In this document: piece after piece, positions 27,745-37,288 of the stretch
How positions within the stretch are numbered: position 1 is the stretch's first letter
Layout: the number at the start of each line of letters is the position of its first letter
Source of the DNA: JABAAE01 sp905480545
GTDB taxonomy: Bacteria > Planctomycetota > Planctomycetia > Pirellulales > Pirellulaceae
NCBI GenBank assembly: GCA_943788025.1
Contig: CALSOR010000012.1
Coordinates: 248,001 to 312,000 of the forward strand
Direction of reading: 5' to 3'
DNA length: 64,000 bases
The notes under the pieces: generated by a model
Databases searched by the model: none
Told to the model about the DNA's origin: nothing
Seen by the model: only the letters and a program-made list of their open reading frames with translations
Position numbers and translations under genes: made by a program

Positions 27745-28101
27745 ATGCGGCGGACTTTTTTAAATTCAAAAATTCATCGAGCCACCGTTACACAGGCGGA
27801 TTTGGATTACGAAGGCAGCATCACGATCGATCCTGTCCTGATGCAAATATCCAAGATTGCAGAGTTCGAGCAGGTCGATGTATTGGATATCACCAACGGC
27901 TCGCGGTTAACCACGTATGTGATCAAAGGTCTGGAAGGATCTGGTGAGATATGCATCAACGGAGCGGCTGCGAAACTAGTGAATCCGGGCGACCGCGTGA
28001 TTATCGTCAGTTACATTGAACTTGAAAAAACCGAAATTGAATCGCATAAACCGACCGTTGTTCATGTAAATGACAGTAATGAAGTGGTCCGAGTTGGATG
28101 A
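27745..28101 (+). CDS. panD: Aspartate 1-decarboxylase
   Basis: A 118-residue PanD. It makes beta-alanine from aspartate for pantothenate and CoA. The self-cleavage site is Gly24-Ser25 in YEGSITID, which gives the pyruvoyl group. Lys9, Tyr22, and the R54/Tyr58 pair in NGSRLTTYV are in their expected places. The start at 27745 (MRRTFLNSKIHRATVT) is the conserved PanD start. The frame remains open upstream to 27484, but those 87 residues do not belong to PanD, so the 300 bases before it are best treated as untranslated. No other pan gene is adjacent. Confidence 0.93.
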   Translation: MRRTFLNSKIHRATVTQADLDYEGSITIDPVLMQISKIAEFEQVDVLDITNGSRLTTYVIKGLEGSGEICINGAAAKLVNPGDRVIIVSYIELEKTEIESHKPTVVHVNDSNEVVRVG

Positions 28102-28280
28102 TCTTTTGACCACGACGAAGGGGGGCGAATTTGGCAACGTTGTTCTGCGGGCTTTTTTACCGTGGCCTGAATTTGGGGAATTCGATCGGTGTGCTTGTTT
28201 GTTCCAGCGATAATAGATCGGATCGAGGCTGAGGTCACGACTGAGTTTCAAACTTTTTCTTCTCGAAAAGAAATACAAGA

Positions 28281-29393
28281 ATGAAAAACCGCCTTCTTCA
28301 AAATTTGAAAACGCGACGTCACAAAATTCAACGCCGATTGGTCAACCAAGGCGCGGACGCAATGCTTGTCATGGACCCGATCAATGTAACGTATTTGACT
28401 GGTTTCACCGGTGATTCTTCGTTCTTGTTGTTGACACGCAAAAACGAAATCATCATCAGTGACACCCGCTACACGACTCAGATTGAAGAAGAGTGTGGCA
28501 CCATCGATAAGGAAATTCGCACCAGCAAGACAACGACAATTAAGTTGTTATGCGAAACGATTTCGAAATTAGGAATTTCCTCGTTGGGGATTGAGGCTCA
28601 GCAGATTTCCAAGTCAACGTTTGATCAGTTGGACAAAGAACTTGTCGGGGTTGAGTTGATTTCGACCAGCGGAATTGTTGAAAAGTTCCGTGCGGTCAAG
28701 GATTCTTTTGAGTTGGAAGAGATTCGAAAGTCGATTGATCTTGCCGAGCGGTCATTTCGGGTGATTCGCGAATCGCTACGTGGTGAGCAAACAGAAGCAG
28801 AAATTGCCCACAATCTCGAGCATCAAATCCGCCTTTTTGGTGGCGACAAATGTGCGTTTGAACCGATCGTCGGCGTTGGATCCCGGTCAGCACTTCCTCA
28901 TGCGGTAAAGACATCAAAAAAAATCGAAGAAAGCCCTTTTGTGTTGATCGATTGGGGGGCAAAGGCGGGGTTGTACATGAGCGATCTGACCCGCGTTTTG
29001 ATCACGGGGAAGGCGCCGGCCAAATATGAAAAGATATTTAACATTGTTCTTGAGGCTCAGATGAGGGCGATCGAAAGGATCAAACCCGGAGTTACCGCGA
29101 AGGAAGTTGATCATGCCGCTCGTGGATTCATCGAAAAATCTGGCTATGGTAAGAAGTTTGGTCACGGTTTGGGGCACGGTTTCGGACTTCAAATCCATGA
29201 GACTCCGTTTATGTCATCGATTTCGGAAGCCATTCTTAAGCCCGGAATGGTTTTGACCGTTGAGCCAGGCATCTATTTGCCGAATTGGGGTGGTGTGAGA
29301 ATAGAGGATGATATCCTGGTGACCAAAGATGGCCACGAAGTTCTGACGTCAGTACCAAAGACTTTTGAGGAATCCCGGGTAACCTTGGCATAA
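28281..29393 (+). CDS. M24 family aminopeptidase (Xaa-Pro peptidase type)
   Basis: A 370-residue protein with the creatinase-like N-domain (MLVMDPINVTYLTGFTGDSS) and the pita-bread catalytic domain. Metal ligands are visible as the two Asp in VLIDWGAKAGLYMSDLTR, His in GHGLGHGFGLQIHETP, Glu in VLTVEPGIYLPNWGG and Glu in VRIEDDILVT. The family cleaves N-terminal residues before proline in the cytoplasm. Length is typical for bacterial YqhT/PepQ-like enzymes. It sits upstream of accB, an arrangement common in many bacteria. Confidence 0.93.
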   Translation: MKNRLLQNLKTRRHKIQRRLVNQGADAMLVMDPINVTYLTGFTGDSSFLLLTRKNEIIISDTRYTTQIEEECGTIDKEIRTSKTTTIKLLCETISKLGISSLGIEAQQISKSTFDQLDKELVGVELISTSGIVEKFRAVKDSFELEEIRKSIDLAERSFRVIRESLRGEQTEAEIAHNLEHQIRLFGGDKCAFEPIVGVGSRSALPHAVKTSKKIEESPFVLIDWGAKAGLYMSDLTRVLITGKAPAKYEKIFNIVLEAQMRAIERIKPGVTAKEVDHAARGFIEKSGYGKKFGHGLGHGFGLQIHETPFMSSISEAILKPGMVLTVEPGIYLPNWGGVRIEDDILVTKDGHEVLTSVPKTFEESRVTLA

Positions 29394-29614
29394 CGGAATC
29401 AAAAAATTCGTTGCAATGAGACAGCAAAGTCAATCGGTTCGACAAAACTTGCTGTTTCGCCGACTTTTTTTGGGTGAAACGAGTCGCTACTGGAAACGCG
29501 GGCTATTCAGCGTTTTCGAAAATAATTATCCTGATTGGTCAGTGATCGCACGAGGTCTTATCAAGTAACCTCTCATTAATAATTCGAAACTAACCGTCAA
29601 GAAGACGCAAACGT

Positions 29615-30097
29615 ATGTCAAACGAAAACGCTTCCGATGTCAAAGTATTTGACGTCGATACGATCCGAAAATTCGTCGAGTTAATGAACGAGCATGAATT
29701 AACGGAGGTGGATCTTCAGCAGTCCGATCAAAAAATCAGACTTTGCAAGAAAGACTTGGTTGCTGCGCCGGTAGCCCAATACGCAGCTCAGCCTGCTCCG
29801 GCGGCCGCTCCCGCCGCTGCGGTATCCGATACGCCTGCCGCTGATTCAGCGAATATTTCGGTCGTGACCAGTCCGATGGTTGGCACATTCTATTCGCGTC
29901 CGAAACCAGAGTCGCCGAATTATGTAAAGGTTGGTGATTCGGTTTCGGCAGAAACGGTCGTTTGTCTCCTTGAAGCTATGAAGACGTTTAACGAACTGAA
30001 TGCGGGAGTTAGCGGCAAAATCGTCGAAATTTTGGTCAACAATGAAGATGCGGTGGACGTGAACAAGCCGCTTTTCAAAATTGATACAAGCCAGTAG
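29615..30097 (+). CDS. accB: Biotin carboxyl carrier protein of acetyl-CoA carboxylase
   Basis: A 160-residue protein. The N-terminal region (VDTIRKFVELMNEHELTEVD) is the usual BCCP start, followed by an Ala/Pro linker at about 50-80 and the biotinyl domain with Lys123 in CLLEAMKTFNEL. SPMVGTFYSRPKPESPNYVK is the canonical hairpin region, including the 'thumb' type segment. It carries carboxybiotin between AccC and the carboxyltransferase for fatty-acid synthesis. accC follows after 64 bases. Confidence 0.96.
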   Translation: MSNENASDVKVFDVDTIRKFVELMNEHELTEVDLQQSDQKIRLCKKDLVAAPVAQYAAQPAPAAAPAAAVSDTPAADSANISVVTSPMVGTFYSRPKPESPNYVKVGDSVSAETVVCLLEAMKTFNELNAGVSGKIVEILVNNEDAVDVNKPLFKIDTSQ

Positions 30098-30161
30098 TTC
30101 AGGCGTTTTTTAAAGTCGGGTTGCCTAAAGCGCCTTATTTGTCTTTTTTGGAAAAAGTTCG

Positions 30162-31511
30162 TTGTACAACCGAATTCTGATCGCCAATCGAGGCGAAATT
30201 GCTCTTCGAATCATCCGTGCCTGTAAAGAGATGGGCATCGAGACCGTAGCTGTTTTCAGTGAGGGAGATCGCGGTAGTGCGTATCTCGATCTTGCGGATC
30301 AAGCGTTTTGTGTTGGGCCGGCTAAGTCCGCCGAAAGCTACTTGAAAATTGATCGCATCATCAGCGCGGCAGAAGTTGGCGGTGCAGAAGCAATCCATCC
30401 AGGCTACGGCTTTCTTTCTGAGAATTCTCGCTTCAACGAAATTTGTCGTGATTGCGAAATCGACTTTATTGGCCCGAGCCCTCAATCGATGGACCAGCTT
30501 GGCGACAAGAACCAAGCGAGAGATCTTGCGAGAGCAGCGGGCGTTCCAGTCGTTCCAGGTAGTGATGGATTGATCGAGGACGACTCCGAAGCGATCCGCG
30601 TTGCCAATGAGATTGGCTACCCAGTCTTGATTAAGGCGACCGCGGGCGGCGGAGGAAAGGGGATGCGTGTTGCTGAAAGTGAAAATGAGTTGATCACCGC
30701 TTTGCAACAGGCAAGAACCGAAGCGGGAGCCGCATTTGGGAATTCCGCCGTCTACTTGGAGAAATACATTGGAACACCAAGGCATGTGGAGGTCCAAATA
30801 CTTGCGGATCATCAGGGAAACGTTGTCCACTTGTGGGATCGTGATTGTTCGACGCAGCGTCGGCATCAAAAGTTAATCGAGGAATCGCCGTCGCCGACTA
30901 TCTCGCAAGACACGCGAAATGCGATGTGTGAAGCCGCCGTCCGAATGATTAAGAATGCCGAGTATTTCAATGCGGGCACGGTCGAGTTTATCGTTGATAC
31001 GAATGACAATTTTTACTTTATCGAGGTCAATGCGCGGATTCAGGTTGAGCATCCTGTAACCGAACTGGTGACGGGAATCGACCTGATCAAGTCGCAAATT
31101 CAAATTGCGTCGGGAGAAACTCTTGCGTTTCAGCAATCCGATATTCCTTTGATTGGTTGTGCAATCGAATGTCGGCTGAATGCGGAAGATCCGGACAACG
31201 GATTCAGGCCCTGCCCCGGTTTGATTGAGAAGTTGTTCGTTCCTGGCGGTCCAGGCGTGCGATTCGATTCACATGCTCATGCTGGGTATCGGGTTCCGCC
31301 GTATTACGATTCGATGATTGGTAAGTTGTTGGTTCATCAACCGACGCGTGAGCAGGCCATTGAAAAGATGCTTCGCGCTTTGTGGGAGCTGCGAATTGAG
31401 GGGATCAAGACGACGGCGAGTTTCCATAGCAAGGTGTTGCGATTGAAGGAGTTTCACAACGCCACGATTGACACGAAGTTCGTTGAGCGAACGATGTCTG
31501 AATGGCTGTGA
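30162..31511 (+). CDS. accC: Biotin carboxylase subunit of acetyl-CoA carboxylase
   Basis: A 449-residue ATP-grasp enzyme that carboxylates the biotin of AccB. The start is TTG at 30162, giving MYNRILIANRGEIALRII, which matches the family's first residues exactly. No ATG or GTG precedes it in frame before a stop. Visible motifs are KATAGGGGKGMRV (ATP-binding glycine loop), EKYIGTPRHVEVQI, the RDCSTQRRHQKLIEE catalytic region and EVNARIQVEHPVTE. It forms an operon with accB. accA and accD are elsewhere. A terminator-like hairpin lies 90 bases downstream. Confidence 0.96.
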   Translation: MYNRILIANRGEIALRIIRACKEMGIETVAVFSEGDRGSAYLDLADQAFCVGPAKSAESYLKIDRIISAAEVGGAEAIHPGYGFLSENSRFNEICRDCEIDFIGPSPQSMDQLGDKNQARDLARAAGVPVVPGSDGLIEDDSEAIRVANEIGYPVLIKATAGGGGKGMRVAESENELITALQQARTEAGAAFGNSAVYLEKYIGTPRHVEVQILADHQGNVVHLWDRDCSTQRRHQKLIEESPSPTISQDTRNAMCEAAVRMIKNAEYFNAGTVEFIVDTNDNFYFIEVNARIQVEHPVTELVTGIDLIKSQIQIASGETLAFQQSDIPLIGCAIECRLNAEDPDNGFRPCPGLIEKLFVPGGPGVRFDSHAHAGYRVPPYYDSMIGKLLVHQPTREQAIEKMLRALWELRIEGIKTTASFHSKVLRLKEFHNATIDTKFVERTMSEWL

Positions 31512-31599
31512 ACGCGTCTGTGCGAAGCTGATCGGTTTGGAAGCACCTCTCGGATCTCGGAAGCACCTCGATGGGGCGTGGCGAGTTGCGTGAGCGTTT

Positions 31600-31620
31600 C
31601 TGGGTTTGCCCGGGTTTTTT
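31600..31620 (+). terminator. Probable intrinsic terminator of accBC
   Basis: CTGGG pairs with CCCGG (one U-G pair) around TTTG and is followed by G and six T. It lies between accC and surE on their common strand, which is where an intrinsic terminator would fit. The stem is short. Confidence 0.5.
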
Positions 31621-31685
31621 CTAAACGCTTATCCAGCTTTTCGGTTTATTCGTTGCGTAAGTGAACTCCTTGTTTAAGCGATTTA

Positions 31686-32453
31686 ATGCACATTCTTATT
31701 ACGAACGACGATGGAATACACGCTCCAGGAATCATCGGACTGGCAAACGAATTTTCAAAATATGCGAACGTCACAGTTGTGGCGCCGGAATACGAACAAA
31801 GTGGCGTGAGTCACGCATTGACGTTTCTGAAGCCGATCAATGCAATCGCTCTACCTTCCGCATTTCACAACGTTAAGCGGTTTGCGGTCAATGGCACGCC
31901 GTCTGATTGCACTCGTTTGGGCATTTTGGAACTTTGTGGAACCCAGCCTGATGTCGTTATTAGTGGAATCAACTGTGGACTGAATGTTGGAATCAATTGT
32001 CTTTATTCCGGCACGATCGGCGGGGCGAGAGAGGGGTCCTTTTTTGAACTTCCGAGTTTTGCGATTTCTCTTGAAGTCCTTCACAAAGGGCAACCCGATA
32101 CGCATCATGTTCAGCGTGCTTCCCAACTTTCTCGTGAGTTGATTTTAGATCGGCTATTGCCGAGCGTGAAGTCAAAAATGACGATGTATAACATCAACTT
32201 GCCGCTCGCCGCCATGGAGCAAAGCGTCGATGTCGCGACGGTGCCAATGGAAACCCGGCGATTTGAATATCATTTTGATAAGGGAAATGACCCGGCGGGA
32301 CGTCCATACTTTTGGACGAAACATGTTGCCTCAGAGATCCGGAACTTAAATGGTACTGATGTGTCCGCTGTCGAGCATGGGAAGATCGCGGTCACCCCGA
32401 TGACTTACGATTTAACTGATTATGGCCAAATCGACACGGAGGAGTGCCGTTGA
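31686..32453 (+). CDS. surE: 5'/3'-nucleotidase SurE
   Basis: A 255-residue SurE-family phosphatase. The metal site is Asn7-Asp8-Asp9 in MHILITNDDGIHAPG, with the partner Ser in APEYEQSGVSHALT and the Asn in ISGINCGLNVGINCLYSGT. FAVNGTPSDCTRLG is the conserved substrate region. SurE removes phosphate from nucleoside monophosphates and helps survival in stationary phase. The length matches the family. The gene seems to have its own transcription unit after the accBC terminator. Confidence 0.93.
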   Translation: MHILITNDDGIHAPGIIGLANEFSKYANVTVVAPEYEQSGVSHALTFLKPINAIALPSAFHNVKRFAVNGTPSDCTRLGILELCGTQPDVVISGINCGLNVGINCLYSGTIGGAREGSFFELPSFAISLEVLHKGQPDTHHVQRASQLSRELILDRLLPSVKSKMTMYNINLPLAAMEQSVDVATVPMETRRFEYHFDKGNDPAGRPYFWTKHVASEIRNLNGTDVSAVEHGKIAVTPMTYDLTDYGQIDTEECR

Positions 32454-33240
32454 TTTCGTTGGGGGTTCTGTTTTTGTAGTGCCGGAAATCAGCGTTATTT
32501 GGTCCAAAATCGATCCGCAAAATCGATAGGTGAATTGGGCGGGAATGGGGGCACCCTAGCATTTTGGTGCTGATAGTGGTAAGATTCCATCAGCTTTTTC
32601 AGCCAACAAATTTACTTTGAATCGCCACTTCTTCTCGCCTTTCCGACGTTTAGCCGCGGCAAATCATCCTGAGTTGGTTTATCACGGCGTAGCATCAGTT
32701 GCTAAATAAACGGAAAGATTTTTAGATGGCATACGGCAGATCAGTCAATTGTTTGCCGAAACGGGATTCTGCGGCGTTAAAGGCTGCGAAGACTGTTTTC
32801 TCATCGACTCGCTCTTTAAAGCGTCACATGACATGCGTGAACAGACGAGCGTTAAACAAGATTCCGCGTTGGCAACGATCTGTTCGTCGATGGGATTTGA
32901 TTTTTTAAGGCTGGTGTGAATTTCGTGATACTTGCATTTAATTTCTGGTCATAAGAGCGGCCGTTAGATGTTTGGCTCAAGAGATTCGAAACGTTTTGTT
33001 GGTTAGTGGGGTTAATTCTCAGAAGGCCAAGGGACTTGTTGGTTTCAGCTTTGCCGTGGTTTCAAGAATTCTCGATGCAAGCGGTTTTGGCGTTCGAGAA
33101 TAAAACGGTTAACGAAAATGTGAAAAACGTCGCACTCTAGGTTTTTTGAAAACGCGTTTCTCCGTCGAACGTAAGTGTCGGAGAGATTTCGAAAAACAAA
33201 ATCGAATTCTTACATTCAGTAGATTCAAAAACGGGTAACA
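32454..33240 (+). other. Long intergenic region with one protein-like frame lacking a good start
   Basis: The 790 bases hold no certain gene. The frame from 32710 to the stop at 32917-32919 reads as a plausible 69-residue piece (QLFAETGFCGVKGCEDCFLI, then DMREQTSVKQDSALATICSS), but its only start is TTG at 32749, with no ribosome site. It may be the end of a decayed gene. An overlapping ATG frame at 32726-32908 is less protein-like. The sequence beyond 32920 is AT-rich and featureless. Confidence 0.35.
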
Positions 33241-33531
33241 ATGAGTAACGAGGCAAGCAGTTCCATCCGCACAAGTGGCGGAAGACCGTGTCCCGTTTGC
33301 GGGAAAGCAACGTACTCGCGCGGTGGTATTCACCCGCAATGCGCTATCGTTCAGGCGGACGAGGGACGAAAAAAACAACTGATCGAAAAACGAAAAAAGG
33401 AAGCTGAGTCTTCCAAGGCGTCCGGCGATAAATCGAAATCGAAGCGTTGGAACAAAAAGTGTCCCAAATGCTCAACGGAAGTACATGTGCGACTCAAGAC
33501 TTGCGCTTGCGGTCATAAGTTTGACACATAG
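33241..33531 (+). CDS. Small double zinc-ribbon protein
   Basis: A 96-residue protein with two probable zinc sites: CPVCGK with His-Pro-Gln-Cys (about residues 18-38), and CPKC with CACGH (about 74-92). They are joined by a very basic, probably helical segment (residues 40-72, rich in Lys and Glu). The layout suggests binding of nucleic acid or a protein partner, but I know no named family for it. It is single, between surE and floA. Composition and the paired Cys motifs make it a real gene. Confidence 0.72.
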   Translation: MSNEASSSIRTSGGRPCPVCGKATYSRGGIHPQCAIVQADEGRKKQLIEKRKKEAESSKASGDKSKSKRWNKKCPKCSTEVHVRLKTCACGHKFDT

Positions 33532-33686
33532 CGCAAGCCGAGTAGGTCCTCAAAACTTTCTACTTATCAACGGATTTAGGTCTTAGGTTCAAGGCAATGT
33601 GCTTGAATCGCAAATTGGCTCTTCGGTTCGGAAGTCCAATTTGAACCATGCTGAATGCGGACCATTTTAATAGAAAGTGCCCGACA

Positions 33687-34634
33687 ATGATCGTAGTTTG
33701 GGTGTTACTCGGCATCCTAGTGCTGGGTTTGGTTGGAGTTTTTATTTCTTACGGCGCGATTTGGCTGCAGGCCTTCATGTCAGGAGCGCCGGTTAGTTTC
33801 GCCAATCTTATTGGGATGTCATTAAGGCAGGTGAAGCCTTCATTGATTGTGCGCGCCAGGGTTATGGCCGCTCAAGCCGGCTTGATCAGTAATTTGAAAG
33901 CCGGTGTGAGCACGGGGCAGCTTGAGACTCATGTTCTTGCCGGTGGAAACTTGATGAAGGTCATGGTGGCAATCATTGCGGCGAAACAAGCGGGAATTGA
34001 GTTGGATTTTGAAAGGGCGGCTGCGATTGATTTGGCCGGTCGTGATGTGCTTGATGCAGTTCGAACAAGTGTCTACCCTCGAGTCATTGATTGTCCCGAT
34101 CTAGCCAAAAGCGGCAAAGCAACTCTTAGTGCAATTGCGAAGGACGGCATTGAACTGAGGGTGCTGGCTCGCGTGACCGTTCGCACCAACTTGAATCAGC
34201 TGATCGGTGGAGCCACGGAAGAGACGATTATCGCGCGTGTCGGAGAGGGGATCATTACCTCAATTGGGTCAACAGATTCTCACATGACGGTGATGGGAAT
34301 GCCCGATAAGATCTCCAAGGATGTGTTGCTTCGAGGTCTCGACTCGAACACCGCGTTTGAGGTCGTATCGATCGACATAGCGGACATCGAAATCGGTCAA
34401 AACGTTGGGGCGCGACTTCAAGCCGATCAAGCCGAGGCGGACACGCGTGTGGCACAAGCCAACGCAGAGGTTCGAAGAACTGAAGCGATTGCTCACAAGC
34501 AGGAGATGATTGCGAGTGTCGTTTCGAAACGAGCGCAATTGGTTTTGGCTGAATCAAAGATTCCAATGGCCATGGCGAGCGCTTTTCGCGATGGCAATCT
34601 AGGCGAATATGAAGATGACAATACGAATTGGTAA
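33687..34634 (+). CDS. floA: Flotillin-like protein FloA
   Basis: A 315-residue protein of the UPF0365/FloA family. A short N-terminal segment (MIVVWVLLGILVLGLVGVFI) inserts in the membrane, followed by the FloA-specific domain (NLIGMSLRQVKPSLIVRARVMA, then the SPFH-like core with QLETHVLAGGNLMKVMVAII). A coiled region at about 235-300 (ADQAEADTRVAQANAEVRRTE) drives oligomerisation. FloA scaffolds functional membrane microdomains. The ATG at 33687 is preferred to 33648 because the membrane helix begins right after it. The protein is of usual length. Confidence 0.93.
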   Translation: MIVVWVLLGILVLGLVGVFISYGAIWLQAFMSGAPVSFANLIGMSLRQVKPSLIVRARVMAAQAGLISNLKAGVSTGQLETHVLAGGNLMKVMVAIIAAKQAGIELDFERAAAIDLAGRDVLDAVRTSVYPRVIDCPDLAKSGKATLSAIAKDGIELRVLARVTVRTNLNQLIGGATEETIIARVGEGIITSIGSTDSHMTVMGMPDKISKDVLLRGLDSNTAFEVVSIDIADIEIGQNVGARLQADQAEADTRVAQANAEVRRTEAIAHKQEMIASVVSKRAQLVLAESKIPMAMASAFRDGNLGEYEDDNTNW

Positions 34635-34636
34635 GT

Positions 34637-34684
34637 CTGCCAGTAAATAGATCTGACAGTAAATAGATCTGACAGTAAGTAGAG
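34637..34684. repeat. Three 16-bp tandem repeats after floA
   Basis: CTGACAGTAAATAGAT is repeated three times with few changes (first copy CTGCC..., third ending GTAGAG). The array starts two bases after the floA stop. It is noncoding and too short for CRISPR. Confidence 0.8.
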
Positions 34685-35096
34685 CTGGGGTGACCTGTGC
34701 TTTTGAAGAAGGTCAAAGTACTGGTCACATCATGTTTTCTACGTTTGAACGCTCACTACAACTTGCAATTTCGCATACGTGCGGGGCGTTGCTTGATTGC
34801 TTTGCCCCGTTGGTATCGTACTTGCCGGATAAGCACTTTTTGGAAGACGCTATGGCAGCCAGGACAAGGCAGAGTCAGAAGTGCGTGGTGGCGAGATTCC
34901 TGGCAGGCGGAGTGCGGATCGCTTCAATAAGGTGTTCTAACCCTATTGTTTTTTTTGTCGGCTAGTCGCTTGTTTCGTTGCTGTTCGCATCATTGTGTCC
35001 AATTGTCCGCGATTCAATGCTGCAGAAAAAGCTTTGCAGCTGCAGCGTTATTCCTTATCATGGGATCAGCTCATTCCACATTTTGACGGCAAAACT
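34685..35096 (+). other. Intergenic before the DUF1501 gene
   Basis: Two overlapping short frames (about 75-90 residues) are open in this stretch, but neither has a recognisable composition. The DUF1501 frame is open upstream to 34995, yet the residues before 35097 do not fit the family. I see no RNA or other feature. Confidence 0.35.
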
Positions 35097-36509
35097 ATGT
35101 TTAGCATCCTGACTCAACGATCTCGGCTTTGTGATGGCGTCTCGCGACGCGAGGCGATGAAAGTGGGCGGGCTTTCCGCTTTGGGGTTGTCTTCGGCAAC
35201 ATTGGCTTCTTCGTTGATGCTCCCTTCGGCTTGTCGTGCTGGAATTCTATCGGCGCCAAAATTTGGAAAGGCGAAATCGGCGATTCTGATTTGGCTGCTG
35301 GGAGGGCCTCCGCAGCACGAAACATGGGATCCAAAACCGGACGCAGCAGAAGATGTTCGCGGTGAATTAAACGTGATTCAAACGAAGATTCCCGGATTAA
35401 TTGTTGGGGAACTGATGTCCAAGGCTGCCGAGCATGTGGACAAAATCGCCGTCTTGCGAAGTGTGGTCAGTCACGACAATGCTCATTCATCCAGTGGGTA
35501 TCAGATGCTTACGGGGGTCCAGCATCAACCGTTGACGGCGGAAAACGTCGTTTCCAAACGCCCGAATCTTCATCCGAACTTAGGGGCGATGATTCGAAAA
35601 TTCATGCCCGAAAAAGGTGGCTTGCCCTCGTCGATTAGTCTTCCCTATCATATCGCGAATGATGGTGAGATTTTGTGGCCAGGGCAGGGGGCCGGATTTA
35701 TGGGGAAGAAGTTTGACCCATGGCTAATTCGATGTGATCCCTCCAGTCCCAATTTTAAGCCCCCATCGATTGCCTTGCCCAAAGAGATGTCGCTAGGGCG
35801 ATTTGATGAACGCAAGCAATTGCTCGCCGAGTTGCAATCCAATCTAAGTCGACTCAATCAGACGGCGGAGATTTCACCCGAAGCCATTTATGATGAACAA
35901 GCCATTGAGTTGTTAACCGAAGGCAAATCACGAGATGCATTTCGGTTGGATAAAGAAGACAACGCAACGCGCGACTCTTATGGACGAACACGATTTGGGC
36001 AATCCTGTCTACTTGCCCGTCGGTTGGTTGAGTCCGGTGTTAAATTAGTTCAAGTGAACTGGACGCGACTCAAAAATGCACCCAATAATGGAACATGGGA
36101 TACTCATGCAGTTCATACCAAATCATTAAAGGATCATTTGCTGCCAGTAGCGGATCAATCGTACGCAGCGCTTTTGGATGACTTGAGCAAACGTGGAATG
36201 CTGGATGAGACGCTGGTGGCATGGGTGGGGGAATTCGGTCACACACCCAAATTCAACGCGAACGGCGGTCGTGACCATTGGGGACGATGCTTCTCGGTTG
36301 CACTTGCAGGAGGCGGAATCAATGGTGGTGTCGTGCATGGGAAGTCAGACAAGCACGCCGCCGACCCGATCGAAGGCAAGGTCGAACCCAAAGACATTAC
36401 CGCGACGATTTTACATTGCCTCGGACTATCGCCAACCACTGAATATCATGACGACGAAGGTCGTCCGTTACCGTTAAGTCGCGGTCGAGTCATAGACGAA
36501 ATTCTTTAG
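35097..36509 (+). CDS. Tat-exported DUF1501 family protein
   Basis: A 470-residue planctomycete protein. The start MFSILTQRSRLCDGVSRREA leads into a twin-arginine signal (SRREAMKVGGLSALGLSS), then an AKSAILIWLLGGPPQHETWD region typical of DUF1501, an alkaline-phosphatase/sulfatase-like fold. Further family motifs are NAHSSSGYQMLTG, WDTHAVHTKSLKDHLLPVAD, GEFGHTPKFNANGGRDHWGR and the C-terminal HGKSDKHAADP. The protein probably acts in the periplasm. It is normally found next to a PSCyt1/PSD1 gene; here that partner is some 18 kb away. The ATG at 35097 is chosen because it precedes the signal directly. Confidence 0.93.
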   Translation: MFSILTQRSRLCDGVSRREAMKVGGLSALGLSSATLASSLMLPSACRAGILSAPKFGKAKSAILIWLLGGPPQHETWDPKPDAAEDVRGELNVIQTKIPGLIVGELMSKAAEHVDKIAVLRSVVSHDNAHSSSGYQMLTGVQHQPLTAENVVSKRPNLHPNLGAMIRKFMPEKGGLPSSISLPYHIANDGEILWPGQGAGFMGKKFDPWLIRCDPSSPNFKPPSIALPKEMSLGRFDERKQLLAELQSNLSRLNQTAEISPEAIYDEQAIELLTEGKSRDAFRLDKEDNATRDSYGRTRFGQSCLLARRLVESGVKLVQVNWTRLKNAPNNGTWDTHAVHTKSLKDHLLPVADQSYAALLDDLSKRGMLDETLVAWVGEFGHTPKFNANGGRDHWGRCFSVALAGGGINGGVVHGKSDKHAADPIEGKVEPKDITATILHCLGLSPTTEYHDDEGRPLPLSRGRVIDEIL

Positions 36510-36528
36510 GGCGAATTTACGATACCTC

Positions 36529-36945
36529 TCAGTGCTCGTCTATTATTTCAAAGCAGTCTGAAACAACGCTTGAGATTTTCCTGGGACGAAATTTTTGCAA
36601 ATCCACAAATGCCCATTTCGTCTCCGCAACCGCAATCGGCGAGTCCTCTTTTTCACGAACGAATTTGTAGCGCCGTGTGCTGGAGACTCGTTTCATTCCG
36701 GCGACCCAGGTTTCTATGGTTAACTGATCGGATTGGAATCCGGCTTGTCGGTATTCGATGTGATGCTCGCGCGCTACCCATGCTGCACCTAACTCCTGAT
36801 ATCGCTTCAGGTCCCATCCATTGGCGGCAGAGTGGGCAACGGCTGCCGCTTGCATCCACTTTACATAGGACACGTTGTTGATGTGCCCCATCGCATCGAT
36901 GTCATGCGGTTTGATTTCAATGTCAAGTCGGAAGATCCTGATCAC
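36529..36945 (-). CDS. Acyl-CoA thioesterase of the hot-dog (4HBT/YbgC) type
   Basis: A 138-residue single hot-dog domain protein. The segment DIDAMGHINNVSYVKWMQAA has the family's D-x-x-G-H-x-N-x-x-Y pattern with catalytic Asp near residue 17, and ARREHHIEYRQ-type sequence follows in the second half. It probably hydrolyses acyl-CoA in the cytoplasm; chain length is unknown. It converges with DUF1501, only 20 bases apart. The length is typical. Confidence 0.85.
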   Translation of the reverse strand: MIRIFRLDIEIKPHDIDAMGHINNVSYVKWMQAAAVAHSAANGWDLKRYQELGAAWVAREHHIEYRQAGFQSDQLTIETWVAGMKRVSSTRRYKFVREKEDSPIAVAETKWAFVDLQKFRPRKISSVVSDCFEIIDEH

Positions 36946-37015
36946 GACACTTTTGCCTCGAGGACGCAGCTACTTTGGAAAGGTGGTTTGAAGATCCACT
37001 TGAGGTTGTTATCCA

Positions 37016-37288
37016 TTACGCAACAATCTGTCGATTATGGGAACGTCTAGATGAAAGCGAATTTAGGACCTCGACGACTTCTTCCAGGATTTCCAGCTGA
37101 TCGGTTGTTGAAAGCGATAGGTCGAGCATAAGCAGTTTTTTGCCATTCAATTCGCAAACACCACTTTCGGTTCCGCTTAGGTCTTCAGCACGAATTTCAA
37201 TTCCGCTTTGGCGGATGATTTGCTGGCAAAGTTCAATTCGGTCAAGCACATCCATGTGACATATCCAGATTCGATAGGGTTTATTCAC
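37016..37288 (-). CDS. Small hypothetical protein
   Basis: A 90-residue protein without signal peptide. The composition is balanced (IWICHMDVLDRIELCQQIIR, then KLLMLDLSLSTTDQLEILEE and a C-terminal Ser/Arg-rich tail), and the central beta-strand/helix order suggests a small alpha/beta domain. No family is recognised. It sits between the thioesterase (70 bases downstream) and the divergent histidine kinase, and could be co-transcribed with the thioesterase. Confidence 0.55.
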   Translation of the reverse strand: MNKPYRIWICHMDVLDRIELCQQIIRQSGIEIRAEDLSGTESGVCELNGKKLLMLDLSLSTTDQLEILEEVVEVLNSLSSRRSHNRQIVA

